49,845 bases of DNA from an uncultured Chloroflexota bacterium (GTDB lineage: Bacteria; Chloroflexota; UBA11872; UBA12225): assembly GCA_902805635.1 (NCBI GenBank), contig CADCTC010000131.1, positions 1 through 49,845 of the forward strand, in the 5' to 3' direction. The notes beneath the pieces were generated by a model. That model saw nothing but the letters and a program-made list of their open reading frames with translations. It searched no databases and was not told the origin of the DNA. This document shows positions 1 to 9,796 of the stretch, piece by piece. Position 1 is the stretch's first letter, and each line of letters begins with the position of its first letter. A program made the position numbers and the translations under genes.

Positions 1-482
1 ATGCGATGGGCACCACCGCCGGAGTCATCTCATTCCCAGTGCTTGGTAGTCTCCACCATGTGTATCGAAGGGCGGCCTAATCGGATGTGGCCGAGGCCGT
101 GATGGGCGCGGATGTCTCTGGTAGCCGACACAAAGGGAATGGTGAGCGCGTGAGCGGTGATTGTGCGGATACCCATGGCCTGCTGTCGCCCCTGAACGCG
201 TCATGATGGCCGTCCGGTGACACATGGGGTTGGGTCAGTGCCACTCTGCCCGTGTTGGCGTAGTCCGTTAAGAGGGGATGACCGTGCGCCCGGCCGATCA
301 GCCGTCTCGCGTTGTTCCTTAGCGTGCCATGCCCCGACCATGTTATGCGGTCGGGGCATGAGGCAGATCGCTACAAGCGACCGTACCCACGCCCTACATA
401 ATCGCCTCGCGTGCGACAGCCGCGTCCAAACCGCGCATGTTTCTCACGATTCTGCTGCTCACGATAGGCCAGATCGCTGCGC
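1..482. other. Non-coding left edge
   Basis: No convincing gene is seen in this stretch. The open frames here lack recognisable domains, and the longer plus-strand frame starting near 217 is the antisense shadow of the dikinase gene that ends at 483. The only clear structure is the perfect hairpin at 328-360. Base composition is less G+C-rich than the flanking genes, consistent with intergenic DNA. Confidence 0.5.
328..360 (-). terminator. Perfect 12-bp hairpin downstream of dikinase gene
   Basis: CATGCCCCGACC at 328-339 is exactly complementary to 349-360, leaving a 9-nt loop. It lies about 120 nt beyond the stop of the minus-strand dikinase gene. No T-tract follows on either strand, so a classical intrinsic terminator is not certain; it may be a 3'-end stabiliser or a bidirectional pause. 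Confidence 0.5.
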
Positions 483-3221
483 TCAAGGCAGGGCCGCAGC
501 CCCCTCCGCACTTGCATCCGCGATCGTGATCGTCCCCGCCGCGCCATCGATCGTGATCCGCTGCCCGGAACTGATTCGCGCGATCGCCCCCGCCACCCCG
601 ACGACCGCCGGAATCCCGTACTCGCGGGCGACGACCGCGCCGTGCGACATCGCGCCGCCCATCTCCATCACCAGCCCGCCCGCCGTGAGAAAGAGCGGCG
701 TCCAGCCGGGGTCGGTCGAAGGGGCGACGAGGATCTCGCCGGGCTCCAGCCGCGCGCCGGTCGGGTCGAGGATGACGCGCGCCTTGGCGGTGACCTCGCC
801 GCTGGAGGCCGGGGCGCCCACCAGGACGTTTGGGTCTGCGCCCCCCCCGGTGGCGCCGGGGGGAGTGCGGCCCTCAACCTCGGTGCCGTCGGAGAGCAGC
901 CAGCGCGGGATACGGCGCCGCCGGCGCTCGACCTCAGCCTCGGCGTGGCGGCGGCGCGCGATGGGGCGCACATCGGCGCCGGCGATGGCGACACGCAGCT
1001 CGGGGAGGGTGAGCTGGTAGACGTCCTCGGGCGCATCCAGGCGGCCGGCTTCGACGAGCTCATGCGCTACCGGCGCGAGCACCTGGCGACCGCGGTCGAA
1101 CATCGACACGACGTGGAACTTGGGCGCCTCGCGCAGGCCGGCGATCTGGCGGTGGCGTTTCAAGAGCAGTGACACGGCGGCGCCGGCAAGCGGATTGCTC
1201 CGACCGGCGCGGCGGCTGAGCGTGCGGATGGCGGCGTCGGCCTCGGCGGCCAGGCGTGCGAAGTGGGCTTCCGGATCAAAGGTGGCATCGTCTTGGGCGA
1301 GATAGTTGGCGAGCGCGCCGAGGATGTGGCCGGGGTCGTCGCGCCAGCGGGGCTCGCCAAGGTCGATCTCGGCGACGCCGCGGTGGCCGTAGCGTGTCAG
1401 GAAGCCGTCCAGGCCCTGCTGGAGGACGGCGGGCAATGAGCGTGCGGCGTACGCGGCGCCCAGGTCGTCCGTGGTGCGGTCGCGCAGCGCGGCGGCGGAT
1501 GGGCCGTCGGCGCGGATGCCGCGGGACAGGCGCCACAGCTCCAGGTCCATCTCGGTGGTGGGGTTGTGGGGAAGGCCGCGGCGCACTGCCTGCAGCTCGT
1601 CGGGCGTGGCGTGGCCGCGCAGGAGGCGTGCGGCGATGCCATAGGTAAGGAAGCCGGCGATGACGGTCGGGACGACGCGGAGCAGGAGCATGGGCATACC
1701 TTCGAGCAGCATGCGCTGGAAGGCATCCAGCCGGTCGGCGGCGGACGCGCCGGCAGGCACGTCGGCCAGCGCCAGAGCACGCACCGCGGCGCGCTGCACG
1801 GCGTCGCGCGCCGCGGCCGGTCGGAGCAGGACGCGCAGGATGCGCAGCGGAAGGCGGGTCCTGACGAAGACGGCGGCAAGGTGGAGGGCAAAGCGCCGGG
1901 TGCCACGGGCAGGGGAGAGCCGTGGATCGTTGAACAGCACCGGGAGCGCGGCGCCGGAGCGCGCCTCCATGTTGCGCGCGAGGAACGGGGCAATGCGACG
2001 GCCCAGTGGAGAGCGGATGACGGGGGTGACGTCGAAGAAGAGGCGATGGCCCGCTTCGATGGCGGCGGGCAGCCCGGCGACTGAATCACCCACCGGATAG
2101 CCGACAAGGCGCGCGAAAGCGGCGCCGAGCAGGCGGATCGCCTGGATGCCCATCGGTGTCAGCGGGGCATAGACCCCCTGGGCGACGTTGAAGGAGAAGT
2201 ACACCCGCAGGGCACGGTCGGGCGGCGGCGCGTTGGCCGGCAGCGGGTAGAGCGTGGTGATGGGTCGCGACTGGAGGAGCCACAGAGGGCCGGCAGCGTC
2301 GATCGCCCATTCAGTGTCCTGCGGCTCGCCGTAGTACTCCTCCACACGGCGTGCCAGGCGGGCGAGGTCACGCAGCTGCGCGTCGTCGAGGCAGGCGGTG
2401 GTGGCGAGGGGATGGTCAGGCGGCAGCTCGACGTGCCGGGTGCCGCCGTCGGGCAGCGACTCGATGCGCAGGCGCTTGTCGCCGATGTGGCGCTCGACGA
2501 CGCGGCCGGTGGGGAGATCGACCACGAAGTGATCGGGAGTGACGGCGCCGGAAACGACGGCCTCGCCCAGGCCCGGGCTGGCGTCGATCACCGCCTGGTG
2601 GCGTGTGCCGGTGAGCGGGTTGGCGGTGAACATGACGCCGGCAATCGCGGAATCGACCTGGCGCTGGACGACGACGGCGAGTCGAACGTCGTGCGGGTCG
2701 ATGCCGTTGTGGGCCCGGTAGGTGACGGCGCGGTCGGTCCACAGCGACGCCCAGCAACGGCGCACGGCGTCGAGCACGGCATCCTGACCGGTGATGTTGA
2801 GGTAGGTGTCCTGCTGGCCGGCGAAGCTGGCGCCGGGAAGGTCTTCCGCAGTGGCGGACGAACGGACGGCGACGCGCGTTCCCTGCGAACTGCCGCTGCT
2901 GAGAGCGGCATACGCGTCGCGCACGGCGAGTGCGACGGCCTCCGGAATGGGAGCGGTGAGCAAGGCGCTGCGGGCGCGAGCGGCCAGCGCGGCGAGCGTG
3001 CCGGCGTCGTCCGGAGCGGTGACCGCGAGCTGGTGGAGCAGGGCGGTGAGGTCGGCGCCTTCGGCCGTTGCCGCATAGGCGTGGGTGGTGACGCAGAACC
3101 CTGGCGGCACCGGCAGACCGGCCTTCAGGGTCTCGCCGAGGTTGGCAGCCTTGCCGCCGGCGAGGGCGAGCTGCGAACGGTCGAGCTCGTGGAGCGGAAG
3201 GATGTAGGGCTGCTGTGCCAC
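483..3221 (-). CDS. Rifampin-phosphotransferase-like / PEP-synthase-related dikinase
   Basis: A protein of about 912 residues built like rifampin phosphotransferase rather than PEP synthase. An N-terminal ATP-grasp domain (about 1-320) shows GGKAANLGE, RSSATAEDLPGASFAGQ, FTANPLTG and WLLQSRPIT. A long helical middle domain follows, with a YGHRGVAEIDLGEPRW segment of the kind seen in that family. The swivelling phosphohistidine domain is at the very C-terminus (MSHGAVVAREYGIPAVVG, His about 860). The C-terminal TIM barrel that binds PEP or pyruvate in PpsA/PPDK is absent. The family moves the ATP beta-phosphate through His onto a small molecule; the acceptor here is unknown. I prefer GTG at 3221 (MAQQPYILPL) over ATG 3245, because family proteins begin close to the ILPL motif; no good ribosome site precedes either. 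It is divergent from an ABC exporter operon. Confidence 0.82.
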   Translation of the reverse strand: MAQQPYILPLHELDRSQLALAGGKAANLGETLKAGLPVPPGFCVTTHAYAATAEGADLTALLHQLAVTAPDDAGTLAALAARARSALLTAPIPEAVALAVRDAYAALSSGSSQGTRVAVRSSATAEDLPGASFAGQQDTYLNITGQDAVLDAVRRCWASLWTDRAVTYRAHNGIDPHDVRLAVVVQRQVDSAIAGVMFTANPLTGTRHQAVIDASPGLGEAVVSGAVTPDHFVVDLPTGRVVERHIGDKRLRIESLPDGGTRHVELPPDHPLATTACLDDAQLRDLARLARRVEEYYGEPQDTEWAIDAAGPLWLLQSRPITTLYPLPANAPPPDRALRVYFSFNVAQGVYAPLTPMGIQAIRLLGAAFARLVGYPVGDSVAGLPAAIEAGHRLFFDVTPVIRSPLGRRIAPFLARNMEARSGAALPVLFNDPRLSPARGTRRFALHLAAVFVRTRLPLRILRVLLRPAAARDAVQRAAVRALALADVPAGASAADRLDAFQRMLLEGMPMLLLRVVPTVIAGFLTYGIAARLLRGHATPDELQAVRRGLPHNPTTEMDLELWRLSRGIRADGPSAAALRDRTTDDLGAAYAARSLPAVLQQGLDGFLTRYGHRGVAEIDLGEPRWRDDPGHILGALANYLAQDDATFDPEAHFARLAAEADAAIRTLSRRAGRSNPLAGAAVSLLLKRHRQIAGLREAPKFHVVSMFDRGRQVLAPVAHELVEAGRLDAPEDVYQLTLPELRVAIAGADVRPIARRRHAEAEVERRRRRIPRWLLSDGTEVEGRTPPGATGGGADPNVLVGAPASSGEVTAKARVILDPTGARLEPGEILVAPSTDPGWTPLFLTAGGLVMEMGGAMSHGAVVAREYGIPAVVGVAGAIARISSGQRITIDGAAGTITIADASAEGAAALP

Positions 3222-3255
3222 GGTATTGCTGCACCACGGTACCATGGGAGCTTGC
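3218..3255. promoter_or_regulatory. Divergent control region with CCACGGTA direct repeats
   Basis: The dikinase and ABC exporter starts are only about 34 nt apart. CCACGGTA occurs at 3218-3225 and again at 3234-3241, 16 bp apart, and the second copy runs into CCATGG, in which ATG codons of both strands overlap. GGAG at 3247-3250 sits 5 nt before GTG 3256 and supports that start for the exporter. The repeats could be half-sites for a shared regulator. Use as an operator is inference. Confidence 0.4.
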
Positions 3256-5034
3256 GTGCGTATTCCACTCCGGCAGTACCGTGACCTCCTGCTGCGCTAC
3301 CTCGCGCCCCACCGGGCGGCGGTGGCGGTTCTGGGCGTGCTCCTGCTTGGCAGCATCGGCATGCAGCTGGCCAGCCCGCAGGTGGTGCGCACGTTCATTG
3401 ATACCGCCACGGGCGCTTCCGGAGCCGCGGGTGGGCTTGCAGGAGACCCGCAGCGGCTGACCGGCATCGCCGTGCTGTTCATCGCGCTGGCCGTGGGGCA
3501 GCAGGTGCTCTCGGTGGCCGCCACCTACGTGGGCGAGCGGCTGGGCTGGTCGGCCACCAACGCGCTGCGCGCGGACGTGGCGCTGCACTGCTTGCGCCTC
3601 GACCTCTCCTTTCACAAGGCGCGCACGCCCGGCGAACTGATCGAGCGGATCGACGGCGACGTGACGGCGCTGGCCAACTTCTTCTCACAGTTCGTGGTAG
3701 AAGTGTTGGGAAATCTCCTGCTGCTGCTGGGCGTGCTGGTGGTGCTGTGGCAGGTGGACTGGCGTGCGGGACTGGCCTTCACGGTGTTCGCCGCGGTGGT
3801 GCTGGCGGCCATGAACGCCGTGCGCGGGGTGACGGTGCCCCACTGGCGGGCATCGCGACAGGCGGTGGCAGAGCTGTTCGGCTTCCTGGAGGAGCGCCTG
3901 GGCGGCACCGAGGACATCCGCTCCAGTGGCGCGCCGGCCTACGTGATGCAGCGGCTGTACGCCTACACCCGAGAGCGCATCCGCACCGGCCGCAAAGCGC
4001 GGCTGATGGGCGCGGTGAACGAGGCGGTCAACATCGTCGCCTTCTTCGCCGGGAACGGGCTGGCGTTCGTCGTCACCGCCTGGCTCTATCGCCAGGGCGC
4101 GCTCACGCTGGGCACCGCCTACCTTATTTACGGTTACACCTGGCTGCTCTTCCGCCCGCTGCGCAAGATCGCCCAGCAGGTGGAGGACTTCCAGAAGGCC
4201 AGCGCCGGGATCGTGCGCATCCAGGAGCTGATGGATACGCGCAGCGTCCTGGACGAGGTGCAAGAGGACGCGCGCGCCATCGTGCCGCCCGGGCCGCTGT
4301 CGGTCGCGTTCGAGGGGGTGGCATTCGGGTACGGCGACGACGAGATGGTGGTGCGCGACCTCACCTTCTCGCTGGCGCCGGGTGAGGTGCTGGGACTGCT
4401 TGGGCGCACGGGTTCGGGCAAGACGACGATCACGCGCCTGCTGTTCCGGCTCTACGACCCGGCGGCCGGGGCGATACGGCTGGGCGGCGTGGACCTGCGC
4501 GACGCGCGGCGTAGCGAGGTGCGGCGCCGGATCGGCATGGTGACGCAGGACGTGCAGCTCTTCCGCGCGACGGTGCGCGACAACGTGACGTTCTTCGACG
4601 ACAGCATCGACGACGAGCGGATACGGCGCGCGCTGGAGGAGCTGGGGCTGGCCGGGTGGTGTGCGGCGCTGCCGCAGGGGCTGGACACGATGCTCGCGGC
4701 GGGCGGCGGCGGGCTGTCCGCGGGAGAGGCGCAGCTGCTGGCGTTCACGCGCGTCTTTCTGAAGGACCCCGGCCTGGTCATCCTGGACGAAGCGTCGTCG
4801 CGCCTGGACCCGGCCACCGAGCGCCTGACGGAGCGTGCGGTGGGCAGGCTGCTGGTGGGCCGCAGCGGGATCATCATCGCGCACCGGCTGGCCACGGTGC
4901 AGCAGGCCGACACCATCATGGTGATGGAGGACGGCGGCATCGTCGAGCTCGGCGCGCGTGAGGCGCTGGCCGCGGACCCGGCGTCGCGCTTCGCGGGGCT
5001 GCTGCGCACCGGTCTGGAAGTGGTGCTGGCATGA
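3256..5034 (+). CDS. ABC exporter half-transporter (permease-ATPase), subunit 1
   Basis: About 592 residues: an N-terminal six-helix exporter transmembrane domain (about 1-310) fused to a nucleotide-binding domain. Walker A is GRTGSGKTT, the Q-loop is GMVTQD, Walker B is LVILDEASS with the catalytic Glu, and the H-loop is IIIAHRL. The signature is LSAGE rather than LSGGQ, which is degenerate. GTG 3256 is preferred because GGAG lies 5 nt upstream and the resulting [16 protein letters not shown] resembles family N-termini; ATG 3244 and TTG 3226 are alternatives. The stop overlaps the next start by 4 nt (ATGA), so both halves are probably made together as a heterodimer in the cytoplasmic membrane. 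The substrate is unknown; lipid, peptide or drug export are the usual roles. Confidence 0.92.
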   Translation: MRIPLRQYRDLLLRYLAPHRAAVAVLGVLLLGSIGMQLASPQVVRTFIDTATGASGAAGGLAGDPQRLTGIAVLFIALAVGQQVLSVAATYVGERLGWSATNALRADVALHCLRLDLSFHKARTPGELIERIDGDVTALANFFSQFVVEVLGNLLLLLGVLVVLWQVDWRAGLAFTVFAAVVLAAMNAVRGVTVPHWRASRQAVAELFGFLEERLGGTEDIRSSGAPAYVMQRLYAYTRERIRTGRKARLMGAVNEAVNIVAFFAGNGLAFVVTAWLYRQGALTLGTAYLIYGYTWLLFRPLRKIAQQVEDFQKASAGIVRIQELMDTRSVLDEVQEDARAIVPPGPLSVAFEGVAFGYGDDEMVVRDLTFSLAPGEVLGLLGRTGSGKTTITRLLFRLYDPAAGAIRLGGVDLRDARRSEVRRRIGMVTQDVQLFRATVRDNVTFFDDSIDDERIRRALEELGLAGWCAALPQGLDTMLAAGGGGLSAGEAQLLAFTRVFLKDPGLVILDEASSRLDPATERLTERAVGRLLVGRSGIIIAHRLATVQQADTIMVMEDGGIVELGAREALAADPASRFAGLLRTGLEVVLA

Positions 5035-6851
5035 TCGCTCCGCCGGCCACTACGCCGCGGGCGTGGTGGTACTTGTGGCGGTTGGTGCGCTTCCAGCCGT
5101 GGTTCTACGTGTTGAACCTGCTGGCCATCACCGTGCTGTTCATCTCGGCCATGGTGCCGGGGCTGATCGCGCGGCAGTTCTTCGACCACCTGCCGGTGAT
5201 GGCCGCGAACGAGCCGCTGCTGGAATGGCTGCTGTGGCCGCTGGTGCTGATGGTGATGCTGGCGGTGGGCCAGTGGCTGTGCATCGTGGGCTTGCAGCTG
5301 ACCAACGCGCCCTTCATGTTCATCGGCGCCACGCTGCTGCAGAAAAACCTACTGAAGCGCATCCTGGAGTTGCCTGGCGCGCGGGCGCTGCCCGCCTCAC
5401 CGGGCGAGGCCGTAAGCCGCTTCCGCGACGACGCCGACGAGATGCCCAGTTTCATGATGGGCGTCAACGACCTGATCTCGCTCACGATCTTCGCTGTGCT
5501 GACGATGGTGATCATGCTGCGTACTGACGCGACAGTGACGCTGGCGATCTTCCTGCCTCTGGCGGGCGTGGTGGCGATTGTCAACATGGCGCGGGGGCGC
5601 ATCGAAACGTACCGGCGCGCCAGTCGCGAGGCGACGGGAGCGGTCACCGGGTTCATCGCGGAGGTGTTTGGCGCGGTGCAGGCCGTGCAGGTGGCGGACG
5701 CCGACGAGCAGGTGGTTGGGCACTTCCGCAAGCTGAACGACGTGCGCCTGCGCGCGACGGTGCGCGACCGTGTGTTCGACCAGCTGCTGCGCTCGGTGTT
5801 CGCCAACACGGTCAACCTGGGCACCGGGGTGATCCTGCTGCTGGCCGGGCGCTCGATGCAGGCCGGTGCGTTCACCGTGGGCGACTTCGCGCTGTTCACG
5901 TACTACCTGGGGTGGGTGACCGAGTTCACCACGCTGCTCGGCAGCATGCTGGCCAAGTACCGGCAGGCGGAGGTGTCTTCCAGCCGTCTGCAGCTGATGC
6001 TGCGCGGGGCGCCGGCCGAGCGCTTGGTGGAGCACGGGCCGGTGTACGAGCGCGGACCGTACCCGGAGCTGCCGGTGATCCACAAGACTGAGGCAGACCG
6101 GCTGCACACGCTGGAGGTGAGGGGCCTGACCTGCCGCCACGGGGCGTCCGGCCGGGGTATCCACGGCGTGACGTTCCGCCTGGAGCGAGGCACGTTCACC
6201 GTGGTGACCGGCAAGATCGGCGCGGGGAAGACCACGCTGCTGCAAGCGCTGCTTGGCCTGGTGCCGAAGGACGGCGGCGACGTGCTCTGGAACGGCGTAC
6301 CGGTGGAGCAGCCGGACGTGTTCCTGGTGCCGCCGCGCTGCGCGTACACGCCACAGGTGCCGCGGCTGTTCAGCGAGTCTCTGAGGGACAACCTCCTGCT
6401 GGGGCTGCCTGAGAACGACGAGGCCATTCGCGCTGCGCTGCGCCTGGCGGTGCTGGAGCGCGACGTGGACGAGATGGCACAGGGCCTGGAGACGAAGGTA
6501 GGGCCCAAGGGCGTGCGGCTCTCCGGCGGGCAGATACAGCGCGCGGCGGCGGCGCGCATGTTCGTACGCGATGCGGAGCTGCTGGTCTTTGATGACCTCT
6601 CGAGCGCGCTGGACGTGGAGACCGAGCGCACGCTGTGGGAGCGCGTCTTCGCCGCGCGCGGCCGTGAGCTGCGCAGCACCGTCCTGGCCGTCTCGCACCG
6701 CCGTACCGCGCTGCGCCAGGCCGATCAGGTGATCGTGCTGAAAGACGGCCAGGTCGAGGCGATCGGAACGCTCGATCAGCTGCTCGCCACCTGCGAGGAG
6801 ATGCGCCACCTCTGGCACGGAGAAGGGCGAGAGGACACGGCAAATATTTGA
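5031..6851 (+). CDS. ABC exporter half-transporter (permease-ATPase), subunit 2
   Basis: A 606-residue partner of the preceding gene. The transmembrane domain occupies about residues 1-320. The nucleotide-binding domain has Walker [11 protein letters not shown]-loop YTPQVP, a canonical [13 protein letters not shown] signature, and H-loop VLAVSHRR. Walker B reads [12 protein letters not shown], so the catalytic Glu is replaced by Asp. Together with the LSAGE signature of subunit 1, this gives one canonical and one degenerate ATP site, as in known heterodimeric exporters. ATG 5031 lies within the stop of subunit 1. kptA follows after 6 nt, and TGAGG around this gene's own stop serves as its ribosome site, so the three genes form one operon. 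Confidence 0.92.
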   Translation: MIAPPATTPRAWWYLWRLVRFQPWFYVLNLLAITVLFISAMVPGLIARQFFDHLPVMAANEPLLEWLLWPLVLMVMLAVGQWLCIVGLQLTNAPFMFIGATLLQKNLLKRILELPGARALPASPGEAVSRFRDDADEMPSFMMGVNDLISLTIFAVLTMVIMLRTDATVTLAIFLPLAGVVAIVNMARGRIETYRRASREATGAVTGFIAEVFGAVQAVQVADADEQVVGHFRKLNDVRLRATVRDRVFDQLLRSVFANTVNLGTGVILLLAGRSMQAGAFTVGDFALFTYYLGWVTEFTTLLGSMLAKYRQAEVSSSRLQLMLRGAPAERLVEHGPVYERGPYPELPVIHKTEADRLHTLEVRGLTCRHGASGRGIHGVTFRLERGTFTVVTGKIGAGKTTLLQALLGLVPKDGGDVLWNGVPVEQPDVFLVPPRCAYTPQVPRLFSESLRDNLLLGLPENDEAIRAALRLAVLERDVDEMAQGLETKVGPKGVRLSGGQIQRAAAARMFVRDAELLVFDDLSSALDVETERTLWERVFAARGRELRSTVLAVSHRRTALRQADQVIVLKDGQVEAIGTLDQLLATCEEMRHLWHGEGREDTANI

Positions 6852-6857
6852 GGCATC

Positions 6858-7433
6858 ATGGTCACCATGGACGAGCGGCGGCTGGTGACGGTAAGCAAGT
6901 TCTTGAGCAAGTACCTGCGGCATGAGCCGGAGGCGCTTGGCTTGACGCTGGAGCCAGGCGGGTGGGTGCCGGTAGATGCATTGCTGGCAGGGGCGGCCGG
7001 CAAAGGGTTCCGCATCGGCCGCGACGAGCTGGACCAAGTAGTGGCCCAGAACGACAAGCGCCGCTTCTCCATTGACGCTGCGGGGACACGCATTCGCGCC
7101 AACCAGGGGCACAGCGCGGCAGTGGACCTCCAGTTGACGCCCGTGCCGCCGGAGGAGGTGCCGGAAGTGCTGTATCACGGGACCGTCCAGCGCTTCCTTG
7201 ATGCCATTCTGCGTGAAGGACTGCGACCGATGCAGCGGCACCACGTGCATCTCTCGCCCGACGTAGAGACGGCATCAAAGGTCGGCATGCGCCGCGGCCG
7301 TCCAGTGGTGCTCACGGTGGACGCGCGAGCGCTGTCCCAGGCAGGCGCAATGTTCTATCGCTCAGCCAACGGCGTCTGGCTGGTCGACGCCGTGCCGCCG
7401 GCCTACCTGCGCACTCTGGCTCCCAGCCCGTGA
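6858..7433 (+). CDS. kptA: RNA 2'-phosphotransferase (Tpt1/KptA family)
   Basis: A 191-residue full-length KptA. The family removes an internal RNA 2'-phosphate using NAD+, yielding ADP-ribose 1'',2''-cyclic phosphate and nicotinamide; in bacteria the natural substrate is uncertain. Visible motifs are [17 protein letters not shown] near the start (Arg-His pair), the IRANQGH segment, [18 protein letters not shown] and a C-terminal [13 protein letters not shown] 6858 is preceded by TGAGG overlapping the exporter stop; ATG 6867 is a weaker alternative. Its place at the end of an ABC exporter operon is unusual. A 2H phosphoesterase, another RNA-end enzyme family, occurs at 38665-39246, but no RNA ligase or repair operon is adjacent. 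Confidence 0.93.
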   Translation: MVTMDERRLVTVSKFLSKYLRHEPEALGLTLEPGGWVPVDALLAGAAGKGFRIGRDELDQVVAQNDKRRFSIDAAGTRIRANQGHSAAVDLQLTPVPPEEVPEVLYHGTVQRFLDAILREGLRPMQRHHVHLSPDVETASKVGMRRGRPVVLTVDARALSQAGAMFYRSANGVWLVDAVPPAYLRTLAPSP

Positions 7434-7554
7434 GAAGCGGGTCGAGACGGCAAGCTAACCCGTTGCTGCCCGGCGCCCAGCGGGTTCCTGTGGGTCAGGA
7501 CGTGGTACGCTGCGCGCCGTAGGCACGCGCAGCGAGAGGAGAGGAACACAGTCA

Positions 7555-8508
7555 ATGAGTGCGACAAGTGTGATGGACGCGCCGAGCGCGACGGGAGCGA
7601 AGAGACGCTTTGCCGGGATCATGCCGCCGCTGGTGACGCCGCTGACGGCAGACGGGGAAGTAGACGAAGCGGCGGTGGGTCGCTTCGTGGAGCACGTGCT
7701 GGGCGGCGGTGTGCATGGCGTTGTGATCCTGGGCTCCAGCGGCGAGGCCGCGCTGCTCACTCCGGCGCAGCGCCGCCGCATGGTGGAGAGCACCCTGGCG
7801 GCGGTGAATGGCCGCGTGCCGGTGGTGGTTGGCACCGGCGAGCCGGGCACCGCGCTCGCAGCGGAATCCACCCGCGCTGCCCGCGACGCCGGGGCGGCCG
7901 CGGCCATCGTGGTGCCGCCCTTCTACTACCAACTGGACCAGGAGGCGGTAAAGCGGCACTACCGTACCGTGCGCGAGCGCGGCGGCCTGCCCGTGCTCGC
8001 GTACCACATCCCCGGCCTGACCAAAGTGCCAATCGAGCCGGAAACGCTGCTGGCACTAGCCGAGGAAGGGACCCTCACCGGCGTCAAGGACAGCGCGGGC
8101 AACTTTGCCTACTTCCAGCGCGTCGTGGACGGCACCCGCCACCTGCCCGACTTCACCGCGCTGCAGGGCAGCGATGGCTTCCTCTTCGCCGGCATGGCCT
8201 ACGGCGGCGACGGCGCGATCAGCGTCATGTCGCAGGTCGCCCCTGCGGTCATGGTGGCTCTCCACGAGGCCGGCCGAGCAGGCGACTGGGCGCGCGCCAG
8301 GCGCCTGCACGATCGGTACGGCAAGATCGGGAAGGCGATGGGTCCCGGCTGGATCCCGGCCGTCAAAGGCGCCCTCGCCGCGCTCGGCGTCATGAGCCCG
8401 TACGTGGCCGCCCCGAATGCCACCTGGGAAGACACCAAGCTCGCCGCGCAGCGCGTCCGCGTCCTGGAAGCGCAGCGCGCCGGCCTGTTCGACCCAAGGA
8501 CGGCCTAG
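7555..8508 (+). CDS. DapA-family (dihydrodipicolinate synthase-like) aldolase/lyase
   Basis: A 317-residue class I aldolase of the DHDPS/N-acetylneuraminate lyase superfamily (TIM barrel). The Schiff-base Lys is in GVKDSAGN (about K178) and the proton-relay Tyr in AYHIPGLTK (about Y150). The pyruvate-binding motif reads GSSGEA where true DapA has GTTGE. The ribosome site GGAGAGGA is clear before ATG 7555. It ends 7 nt from the end of a convergent malate/lactate-type dehydrogenase. With that neighbour it more likely acts on a 2-keto sugar acid or similar than in lysine synthesis; the exact substrate cannot be read from sequence. Confidence 0.88.
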   Translation: MSATSVMDAPSATGAKRRFAGIMPPLVTPLTADGEVDEAAVGRFVEHVLGGGVHGVVILGSSGEAALLTPAQRRRMVESTLAAVNGRVPVVVGTGEPGTALAAESTRAARDAGAAAAIVVPPFYYQLDQEAVKRHYRTVRERGGLPVLAYHIPGLTKVPIEPETLLALAEEGTLTGVKDSAGNFAYFQRVVDGTRHLPDFTALQGSDGFLFAGMAYGGDGAISVMSQVAPAVMVALHEAGRAGDWARARRLHDRYGKIGKAMGPGWIPAVKGALAALGVMSPYVAAPNATWEDTKLAAQRVRVLEAQRAGLFDPRTA

Positions 8509-8515
8509 TAGCGGT

Positions 8516-9634
8516 CTAACGCGTCGGCGGCATCTCGACGCCTACGCGCGCGGCCACTTCGGCGATGGCTGCCCACGTGTCGTCCGGCAAGGCGATGCCG
8601 TCTCGCGTGCGCTGGGCGCGGGTGCGGGCCTCCGGCTCGCCCGGCACGAGCACGGTATCGACACCCGGCGCCGGTGGCACGCGCTTGGCGGCCTCGGTCA
8701 CCTTGCCCATCGAAGCCGCGTACTGGGTGGCGTCGCCGAAGGCGTTGGGGTCCACCACCACCATGAAGACGCCGCCGGTGCGGTCCCCTTCACTTGGTCC
8801 CTCAGGCGGTCCGGCCGCCCCGGCCATGCTTGGCTCGGGCTGGCCAATCGCGGCCAGGCCGCCCAGCAGCGCAGACGCCAGCCCCAACCCATAGCCCTTA
8901 TGGCCGCCGAAGGGCAGCAGCATGCCGCCCCCGTAGAACTCCTCCGGGTCGGTGGACGGGTTGCCGTCCTTGTCCACGATGCAGCCCGGCGGCAGTGCGT
9001 CGTGCTTGGCGCGGTAGACGCGTACCTTCCCTTCGGCCACCACCGTCGTGGCGAAGTCCATCAGGAACGGCGGCGCGTCATCGCTCGGCAAATCGCCGCC
9101 GGCGCCGTGCTCGCCGCGCGGGATTCCGATGGACCACGGGTTAGTGCCCAGGAAGCGCGCCGCGCCGCCGAAGGGTGTGGCGCCGCCGATCCCCGGCCCC
9201 GCCGCGCCGACGGTGACGATGGCAACCATGCCCTGCGCCGCGGCGCGCTCGCCGTACTCGCCGAGGCGGCCGATGTGGTTCGTATTGCGGATCACGGCCG
9301 AGGCAACGCCCAGCTCGCGCGCCACCTCCATCGCCTGCTCCAGGGTGTATCTGGTGGCAAACTGCCCAAAGCCGTAGCCCGCGTCAACCAACAGCGTCGC
9401 GCCGCGCCGCGAGACCACTTCCGGCCGCGCCGCGGGCTTGAGGTGGCCCGCGTCGATCCAGCCCGTGTACTGCGGGATGCGCAGCACGCCGTGGCTGTCG
9501 TGTCCGGAAAGGTTGGCGCGCACCAGGTGCCCCGCAACGGTGGCCGCCACGTCCGGGGGCGCGCCAAGCCCCTCGAAGACGCGCGCGGTGAACGGCTCCA
9601 ATGCCTGGGGGGGAACGCTGCGGTAGTCGGCCAT
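8516..9634 (-). CDS. Malate/L-lactate dehydrogenase family (Ldh_2) oxidoreductase
   Basis: About 372 residues of the NAD(P)-dependent Ldh_2 fold, unrelated to classical Rossmann-type lactate dehydrogenase. Motifs are SGHDSHGVLRIPQY (catalytic His about 48), RNTNHIGRLGEY, PFGGAARFLGTNPWS, and LPFGGHKGYGLGLA near the C-terminus. Family members reduce 2-oxo acids, ureidoglycolate, delta-1-pyrroline-2-carboxylate or 2,3-diketo sugar acids. The open frame extends to 10174, but family homology starts at MADYRSV, so ATG 9634 is chosen; AAGGAG lies about 12 nt upstream, slightly far. It is convergent with the DapA-like gene and divergent from the TauE gene. Confidence 0.88.
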   Translation of the reverse strand: MADYRSVPPQALEPFTARVFEGLGAPPDVAATVAGHLVRANLSGHDSHGVLRIPQYTGWIDAGHLKPAARPEVVSRRGATLLVDAGYGFGQFATRYTLEQAMEVARELGVASAVIRNTNHIGRLGEYGERAAAQGMVAIVTVGAAGPGIGGATPFGGAARFLGTNPWSIGIPRGEHGAGGDLPSDDAPPFLMDFATTVVAEGKVRVYRAKHDALPPGCIVDKDGNPSTDPEEFYGGGMLLPFGGHKGYGLGLASALLGGLAAIGQPEPSMAGAAGPPEGPSEGDRTGGVFMVVVDPNAFGDATQYAASMGKVTEAAKRVPPAPGVDTVLVPGEPEARTRAQRTRDGIALPDDTWAAIAEVAARVGVEMPPTR

Positions 9635-9796
9635 GGTAGTTGCGGTGCTCCTTGTGGTCACTGCCAGGATACCCACTAGAAGGCAGGCGGCACTCGTGGC
9701 TGGCGAGCCTACGGAGTCCGACGGGAGCGGTGTAACGGGTGAGGTCGTGCCAACCGCCAAACCGCTAGACTGCGCGGCGCGCATGACTCCTGCGAG

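Noticed and set aside
217..1172. Long plus-strand open frames overlapping the first dikinase
   Set aside because: They are antisense to a well-supported gene, Arg/Ala/Gly-rich, and show no domain.
7555..9634. Lysine biosynthesis or malate metabolism as firm assignments
   Set aside because: The DapA-like protein has GSSGE rather than GTTGE and the dehydrogenase family is broad, so only family names are given.
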